Part shown: in pieces, positions 58,701 to 64,000 of the stretch
How positions within the stretch are numbered: the first letter of the stretch is position 1
Layout: each line of letters starts with the position of its first letter
From: Acanthosepion esculentum
Taxonomy: Eukaryota > Mollusca > Cephalopoda > Sepiida > Sepiidae
Reading direction: 5' to 3'
Length of the DNA stretch: 64,000 bases
Assembly (NCBI GenBank): GCA_964036315.1
Contig: OZ038479.1
Span: 60,741,893-60,805,892 of the forward strand
Made by a program: the position numbers and the translations under genes
Notes under the pieces: model-generated
The model's database searches: none
What the model saw: the letters and a program-made list of their open reading frames with translations, nothing else
What the model was told of the DNA's origin: nothing

Positions 58701-61700
58701 CATCTGCTCTAAATCCCATAGTTTGCTATTTAACCTTGATTTCACAATAGGTTAGTTGTTTCCAATTTGTATATTTTTAATGTGATATTTCTTTCCAGAC
58801 AACCTAATATTAAATAAATATATATTAATCCATAGAACTCAAAATATTAAAAAAAAATATTTGTTTTTAAGATTTCACATTTTTGAATGTTTCATACTTG
58901 TTCTTTGCGAGTTGGATATGCAAAGTTGACATTACTGAAAGATACTTCTCCCTTCACGGTATCAAGTGGCAGTTTCTCTCCACCACTTAGGGGAATTTTG
59001 GGATTGGCGTTGATGAACTACAAAGAAAATGACAAAATCTATAAATATGTATATATAAATCCAATGGATCAAATAAATATGCAATTATCCTACAAAATGC
59101 TCAAAAGTAATTATTGCAGCAAAAAATCTTTAAGAAACTGATATTACTGTAATTCCCCATGTATAATACACATTTTTTTATAAAATATATAATAAGCAAA
59201 ATCAGGGTGGGTATTATGCGCAGCTAAAAAAATCTTTAAAAAATTGCCATAAAATAAAATAAGAATTATCATAAAACTAAATTAGAATAATATTATTCTA
59301 TGTTTAAAACAATTTTTTAAATAACAGTAGGAAACACCGACTGTAATGAAATTGAAGAGGTACAATTTATAGGGTTTGATTACCAAACAAGGAGTATGTA
59401 TTATGCATGAGTAGAAGCATGTTCCCACACTTTCAACACAATTTTAGGTGTGCGTATTATGGATGAAGGTGTATTATACATGGGAAATTATAGTAAGACT
59501 ATTCTGAATGTTGCATTATGGAATTTTACCACAGACTTTTTTTTAAAGAAGTTACAAGATATTTTATTACCTTAACTTTTTTTAAAGCTAATTTCAACTG
59601 GTCAGAAATGGTATAACCTGACAATTGCAAAAGTTTTTTCAGCTTAACTATTTTCTCCCAGAATTTCATATTGTCTAATGTTAAATAACTATATAAGAAA
59701 TGCAATTCATACCAAAATATGAAATAAAACAACCAATTTGAAAGAATGTTTACTTTACAGCAGTTAGAGCTTAATCACCCGACTTCTGATTTTGTTTTTA
59801 AATTTTTTAAATTCCAAACAGTAAGTGAATTATGGGAATGCGTAAAGCCATATACACACAGATCAAAAATAATCCTACACATTTGATTTGAATTACCTCT
59901 GCTAACATCCTGTCGATTATTTAAAATTACCTTCTTGGTAGACTGTTTAGAATTACCTTGATTACTGTGGTTGACCAACCTTGGCTTTTGTATTTATTGC
60001 TACTCTTTTGAATCATTATTTTACTAAATAACTTTGCTTCCCTTTGTGTTGAATAATAATCATGTCAGTTCCTTTAACAACAGCAATAGAGTTTTTTTAG
60101 AATACAAGTACAAAGTGTGTGTTTATGTGTGTCTTATTTACAAATAAGTCCCACACTAATGTTATCTGTTTACAGGAATTCCTTGTCAACAAAAGTTGAA
60201 GTGACAGAAATGAAAATGGATGAATCTGAAGACCGAAAATTGAAATTTAAACAATTTGTATTCAAGTCCTATTTTATTATGGAATTTGATAAACTCTTCA
60301 TTTTTTTTTCATTTTGTGTCTTCAAAAATATGTGATTTTTTAAAAGTTTACACTTCCTGGAATCTACATTTTTTGTCCATCTTTTTAAAAGCAACAAAAC
60401 AAGAAAAAAAATTGGAAACATAAAGCATTACCTCAAAAACCCGGGCTCCTGCACTCATTCCTCTCACAGCCTGGCCAAATAACAGCGACATATGTGCTAA
60501 TGATCTGGCAAAAGAGAAGCAAAAACTATAGTTTCATAACTGACTGCATATTAGGTCATTTGTGCAAGAAGAAATAATATCTGTTCTCTCTTATTACTGA
60601 ATAAGATTAGAGGTTGGTATGAAAAAATAATCATAATAAATGAATGAGCAAGAAATGTGAAGTGCTAAATAGTTGCTAAAATTTTATGGTTCTGAGCATT
60701 CTTCAATCACTAGGGAAAAAGAGCGTGCGGCAGAAATACCTCCCACATAATGGTAAGACATCAGTGGCAATGGTGTCTTCATCTAGCTAATGTCTTACCA
60801 TTAGGTGGGAGGTATTTCTATGTATAAAACAGGAATAGTCATTTTTATAATCACTTTAGTAGCTGCTTTTAAAAAAGAGTACACCTATATACATTAGGAT
60901 TCAACACACACACACACATATACATATATATATATATATATATATGGGATTCATTAATAACGAAAGATATGGCAGTAAGGCTTCAACAGGAATAGGAAAG
61001 AGAAGCCTTAGTGAGTGCAGTCAAACATGAGTAGCAACAGCAGATTCAGGAGCAAGCAGATTATGTTTAAGGCTTCTAAAATCTGAATTGTTCCATGGGA
61101 ACTCTTCTAGAGTTTTTTGGCATTAATGTAGGTGTCCTCCAGGGCTCTATACTTGGACTACATTTTTAATTTTCATCAGTAACTTTCCCAATATCATCAG
61201 TTTTCACCTTGGTATTTATGCTATATGATGATATAACTATTTACTCCTGTCTTAAGTCTGATTAGTTTGATACGGTCAAATTGGCAGCTGATATAAAAAA
61301 TGAACTACGATCTACTGTTAACCATTTACTTAAAAAATATAAATGCTTTTAGCTACTGACAAATAAAATAATTTACATATTAAAAAACTGGGATCAAAAT
61401 CTAACTACTTGAACAGAAGAAAATAAACCTCACCAACAAACCAGTGATAAATGGCACACTAATGTTTTTACCTTCAAAATTCAAAAGTACTCTCTTGTGA
61501 ACATTGGCATTGGATGTTTGTGTTTTTTTTTCATGTAAAAATTGTAATTTATATAAGACTTGTTTTATGAACATTGAAGTTTTTCAGTTTTAAGTTCCAT
61601 ATAATCTAACTGAAAAAGGTTTTCATATAATGCTATTTATTTATATTTTTTTAGTTCTGTGATAAATATCAAAATAAGACAAAAACATGGCTTCATAAAG

Positions 61701-63480
61701 ACAACCAGGATGAAATAAGCTAGTCTCACCATTAAGCTAGTATGTAGAGTACTTGACATCTGTCCTGTTACGAGCCTAGTGAATTTGGTTACATCAAACT
61801 GCCACATATGTATGGTCTCTAAGATTCACAAAGTTGGTATTCCATTGAGGCCTATTGTCAGCAGCAGATGTAGAAACAGAAGTGTCAATGGGGATGACCA
61901 GAAAACTAACACAGTCCGTCTTCCTTATGTAAAGGGCTTATTGGAAAAGATTAAGAAGGTCAGCAGCCTATACAACATCAGGACAACATTCAAAAGCAGC
62001 TCCACTCTACAGTGAAATCTCAGCCAAGTCAAGTTGCAGTTGTGGTAAAGAATATAAAAGTGAAACTAGCCACACCTGAAAAGTTATGCTGGAGGAATAT
62101 TGAAAAGCCATAATTAGGGGTGAGACAATGAAACCAGAAATGACTGATCATGTATGGAAGGAAAAGGGTAGTCATCAACATCTGTGGAATAAAGTAGAAA
62201 TACTGGATGGAGAGGAACACCGGAGAGTCAGACATCTGTAAGAATCACTGTATATACTAGATTATGAGGAACCCATTAATAGGCCTAGCATAGAAATAAA
62301 TATAATTAATTAAAAATAAAGAAAAAAGTGACTGCAAGGCTTCAACAGCAGTAGCAGCAGCTTCAGTGAATGCAGTCAAGTGTGACCATTAGCAGCAGCA
62401 CTCATCATCAGGCAGACTAGGTTTAAAGCTCCAAATTATTCACTCAGAACTATAGCCTAGTGGATTGAGGTGTTGGTTCAAGAATACAGTAAATTTATAG
62501 TTTATAGCAAAATATAGAGTATTTACAAAGACTACTTGCTTTAAGTGTTAACTGCTACAAATAGACTAGTTAACATCTTTTTAGTGGAACATAATCTTTA
62601 TTATTATTGCTAAAGGATTAATACAAATGAAATTTGTTGCTTAGCTGATGGATCTTATATTTAGCACCTCGACTCTAGAGTTTTGCAGATGAACCTTGTT
62701 GTAATTGTTTGGTTCACTCATCAGAAGGTTTCAGCAACTGACTGTAGATTTTCTCATTTTCGTTATCTTTATACTACATTAAAAATTAATTTATGCACTA
62801 GCTATTGGTATTAGGCAGATATTTTTTCTCTTTTTGTGCACATGTGTTGTGAATGCTATGGTTATTTCTCCTTTTCATCTTTTTTTGTCTCCTTATACTT
62901 TCTCCCAATTCATTATTTTTTCTTTTCTTGGTTCTCGGTGTCAACAATAACAATGTCATTTCTGCTATCACAGTTTTTTTTTGTTTTTTTTTTAGGGTAA
63001 TTTGTTTTCTTGAATGTTCTGGAGTTTTCTTAAGTTAGGGTTATTTGGGAAATATGGGTATATTCCGTTTTTTTTATTTAAACACACAGGTGTGAAGATA
63101 AAGAGACTTTTATGCGTACCTGTCATCTAACTAGTGTATTTACCTTTTTAAAAGATAATTTTTTTTATTTAAATTGTTGACCATTCTCTCATGTTTATAA
63201 CATTTAAAAAATAAACTTATAAACCTAAACTTATGTTATGCTAATCATCTTCAATGATGCATATTTTTATCATAATCTCATTCTATATGCAAATTTTGAT
63301 TTCTCTCTCCACTCTAGAAACAAATAATTGAGTTCTGTTATGAACCAGCAAAATAAAAGAAACAAAAAACAGACCGTTCAATAGTTTGTGTGGCTACAAG
63401 GAATGACATCAAGTCACCAGGAGTGAGTTGATTACAAGACATCATGTATCCTCCAGCAAATAACATCCCAAGTATAACAC
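49684..63480 (-). CDS. ABCB8: Mitochondrial ABC transporter ABCB8-like, last ten coding exons
   Basis: Join, in minus-strand order: 63480-63375, 60504-60432, 59017-58898, 56904-56832, 55570-55437, 53976-53905, 52693-52515, 51735-51677, 50186-50098, 49788-49684. These code about 335 residues, the end of the membrane domain and the whole nucleotide-binding domain. Family knowledge: ABCB8 is an inner-mitochondrial-membrane half-transporter linked to the mitochondrial ATP-sensitive K+ channel complex and iron handling. Motifs seen: Walker A GPSGGGKST (split by a splice), Q-loop INQEP, signature VSGGQKQR, Walker [10 protein letters not shown]-loop SALD and H-loop IAHRLS. ABCB8 rather than ABCB10 is favoured by [35 protein letters not shown] and [13 protein letters not shown]. 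All intron phases agree. The 5' half lies beyond the window. Confidence 0.92.
50098..50186 (-). CDS. ABCB8: ABCB8 exon i
   Basis: Codes [20 protein letters not shown] and VIAKGKIVE, including the switch His. Acceptor CTTTTTTTATTCCAG; just 16 bases upstream is the (GAT)n tail of a LINE. The Asp run that can be read before the exon is that tail and is not coding. Confidence 0.95.
50201..50760 (-). mobile_element. LINE 3' end with (GAT)n tail in ABCB8 intron
   Basis: The minus strand codes [60 protein letters not shown] and [13 protein letters not shown], the conserved C-terminal end of RTE/Jockey-like endonuclease-reverse transcriptases. The ORF is followed by a GATGATGAT tail at 50201-50229, as such LINEs often end in short tandem repeats. 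It is in the same orientation as ABCB8. Confidence 0.8.
51677..51735 (-). CDS. ABCB8: ABCB8 exon h
   Basis: Completes the D-loop (S|ALD) and codes [16 protein letters not shown]. Acceptor TTGACAACAG, donor CATG|GTGAGT. Fifty-nine bases, phase-consistent with both neighbours. Confidence 0.93.
52515..52693 (-). CDS. ABCB8: ABCB8 exon g
   Basis: Codes [20 protein letters not shown], the ABC signature VSGGQKQR and Walker [10 protein letters not shown] with the catalytic Glu. Donor ACAAG|GTGAAA. Confidence 0.95.
53905..53976 (-). CDS. ABCB8: ABCB8 exon f
   Basis: Twenty-four whole codons, [20 protein letters not shown] then TDTE. Acceptor TTTTCTTCAG, donor GAG|GTAAAG. Too short to stand out as an open frame. 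Confidence 0.93.
55437..55570 (-). CDS. ABCB8: ABCB8 exon e
   Basis: Completes Walker A (GKST) and codes [18 protein letters not shown] and [16 protein letters not shown] up to the Q-loop Gln. The residue before that Gln is Asn where many ABCB proteins have Ser. Donor CAG|GTTTGG. Confidence 0.93.
56240..56400 (+). repeat. Possible tRNA-derived SINE, cephalopod type
   Basis: ATGAGTTCAAATTCTGACC (B-box-like, near 56299) followed by TCACTTTGCATTAATGCCCT and TTGGGAAGGGCATGAATCC. The order resembles the cephalopod SINEs with GAGTTCAAATTC and CTTTGCCTTTCATCC. In ABCB8 intron d-e, antisense to the gene. Confidence 0.4.
56832..56904 (-). CDS. ABCB8: ABCB8 exon d
   Basis: Codes [20 protein letters not shown] and PSGG, the first part of Walker A. 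Acceptor CTGTTTTAG, donor GGAG|GTAAGT. The glycine codon of Walker A is split across the intron. Confidence 0.93.
57946..58010 (-). repeat. 65-bp hairpin in an ABCB8 intron
   Basis: Arms 57946-57975 and 57981-58010 are inverted copies with two mismatches in 30 and a five-base loop. Transcribed with ABCB8, it would fold as a compact stem-loop. A foldback element or small-RNA precursor are both possible. Confidence 0.85.
58898..59017 (-). CDS. ABCB8: ABCB8 exon c
   Basis: Forty whole codons linking membrane and nucleotide-binding domains: [20 protein letters not shown], then [18 protein letters not shown], which carries the aromatic A-loop Tyr. Acceptor TCTTTGTAG, donor CAA|GTATGA. Confidence 0.92.
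59145..59495. mobile_element. MITE with TACTGTAATTCCCC termini
   Basis: The ends TACTGTAATTCCCCATGTAT and ACATGGGAAATTATAGTA are inverted copies over 26 bases including AATACAC/GTGTATT. The interior carries GGGTATTATGCGCAG- and GTGCGTATTATGG-like sub-terminal repeats. About 350 bp, in ABCB8 intron b-c. Confidence 0.8.
60432..60504 (-). CDS. ABCB8: ABCB8 exon b
   Basis: Codes [20 protein letters not shown] and RVFE. Acceptor TTTTGCCAG, donor GAG|GTAATG. The split codon CG|A gives Arg at the join with exon a. Confidence 0.9.
60732..60819. repeat. 30-bp-arm hairpin in an ABCB8 intron
   Basis: AGAAATACCTCCCACATAAT with GGTAAGACAT at 60732-60761 is repeated inverted at 60790-60819, with one mismatch and a 28-base loop. 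Confidence 0.85.
60905..60946. repeat. CA/TA microsatellite
   Basis: CACACA run then (AT)n. Confidence 0.95.
60969..61080. repeat. Direct repeat pair R3, left copy
   Basis: Shares AAGGCTTCAACAG, GTGAGTGCAGTCAAACATGA and AGCAACAGCAG-like sequence with 62329-62445. The pair brackets the LINE and Penelope fragments. Confidence 0.55.
61125..61345 (+). pseudogene. CR1/Jockey-type LINE RT fragment
   Basis: Codes SILGL, then a degraded F(S)[20 protein letters not shown] near 61215-61260 and [20 protein letters not shown]. It is the same family as the element at 46200-48720, in the opposite orientation, and the active box YADD is replaced by YDD-I. Confidence 0.7.
61780..62280 (+). pseudogene. Penelope-like element remnant with GIY-YIG-like end
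   Basis: Starts with RT-like [20 protein letters not shown] (near 61800-61862), then jumps to the C-terminal linker: [20 protein letters not shown] and [12 protein letters not shown]. It ends with an endonuclease-like part, [14 protein letters not shown] near 62036 and [20 protein letters not shown] near 62140. The RT core between is deleted and stops interrupt it. Confidence 0.72.
62329..62445. repeat. Direct repeat pair R3, right copy
   Basis: Diverged copy of 60969-61080, richer in CAGCAG. Confidence 0.5.
62450..63374. other. ABCB8 intron a-b, left part, nothing recognised
   Basis: AT-rich intronic DNA with T-rich patches near 62850-63000. No element or exon was identified. Confidence 0.6.
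63375..63480 (-). CDS. ABCB8: ABCB8 exon a (first in window)
   Basis: Codes the end of the transmembrane domain: [20 protein letters not shown] then [14 protein letters not shown]. Acceptor TTTTTTTATAG; donor GAACG|GTCTGT, a weak but phase-correct site. The next exon upstream was not found in the remaining 520 bases. Confidence 0.85.
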
Positions 63481-64000
63481 CTATAAAAAAAATAGATATA
63501 TCTTAACACTAACATGATTTTTATTTTCATTTCAGTGAATATATTATAATCAGGTGCTACACTACCAATTGTAAAAATATAGATGATGTGATATAATAGG
63601 TAAAGAGGTAGTGTAGCTATTAACAGCCATAGAATGCAAACAGGATTTAATACCATTTAATTGCAGAACGGTTCTTGAATTCAGAACAATAGGATACTAT
63701 TTCCAAAGTGTCACCCATAAGAGATTTTTCTCAAGCAATAGTAGCAAAATAAAAAATATGTGAATACCAGACATCAGTGGCACCTAACAACTGTGAGTGC
63801 CAACATGTAATGCAAAAATAGGGCCACTAGTAAATAACAAGAATGGTACCCACCTAACAAAGGAGAACATGACACTGCATTCCATGGAGTTCAGTAGTTG
63901 TTGACCAACAAGACACTATTATTGTCATTGCAGCTTTGGTTAGCTTGGCAAGAGAGCATTGACATTGGAAGACTAACACCATATCACATGGTCATGTTTC
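63481..64000. other. ABCB8 intron upstream of exon a
   Basis: No further exon could be read before the window edge. Upstream ABCB8 exons must lie beyond 64000. Confidence 0.6.

Overview
The window is AT-rich animal DNA with long introns, dense microsatellites and layered transposon remains. The mix of Ty3/gypsy, Penelope-like, RTE/CR1-type LINE, mariner and tRNA-derived SINE sequences, together with the protein-coding exons, suggests a mollusc, most likely a coleoid cephalopod such as an octopus. This is inference from reading; no database search was possible. No CRISPR array, bacterial operon, rRNA gene or standalone tRNA gene was seen.

Three host genes are supported. (1) A two-exon gene on the + strand (coding 1963-2138 joined to 12135-12918) encodes a 319-residue protein. 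It has a predicted N-myristoylation start, a CARD-like domain and a C-terminal death domain, an order like the RAIDD/CRADD adaptor. Its single ~10 kb intron holds a decayed Ty3/gypsy element with nested insertions. (2) An uninterrupted 777-codon TMEM63/CSC1-family cation channel gene lies on the - strand at 28333-30666. (3) The last ten coding exons of a mitochondrial ABC half-transporter, ABCB8-like, run on the - strand from 63480 down to 49684. Every splice phase agrees, and the gene continues past the right edge of the window.

Region by region: 1-945 is an AAGC-punctuated (AT)n satellite. 1-13 kb is the CARD-death-domain gene and its transposon-filled intron. 13.1-28.3 kb is mostly mobile DNA: a solo LTR, a pogo-like MITE, SINEs, an internally deleted LINE, a second gypsy element ending in a compact 3' LTR, a large palindrome, a deleted mariner, a three-unit tRNA-like array, an RTE-type LINE end and a Penelope RT scrap. 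28.3-30.7 kb is TMEM63. 30.7-49.6 kb is gene-poor, with hAT-like DNA, LINE ends, two more solo LTRs (one inside an inverted-repeat transposon), a MITE copy and a CR1/Jockey-type LINE. 49.7-64 kb is ABCB8, whose introns carry a LINE tail, a SINE, a MITE, two hairpins, a LINE RT scrap and a Penelope remnant with a GIY-YIG-like end.

The three genes have no evident joint function: a death-fold signalling adaptor, a mechanosensitive channel and a mitochondrial transporter. The most unusual item is the lipid-anchor-like CARD-death-domain adaptor. The rest of the interest lies in transposon nesting, target-site-flanked LTRs and long hairpins.
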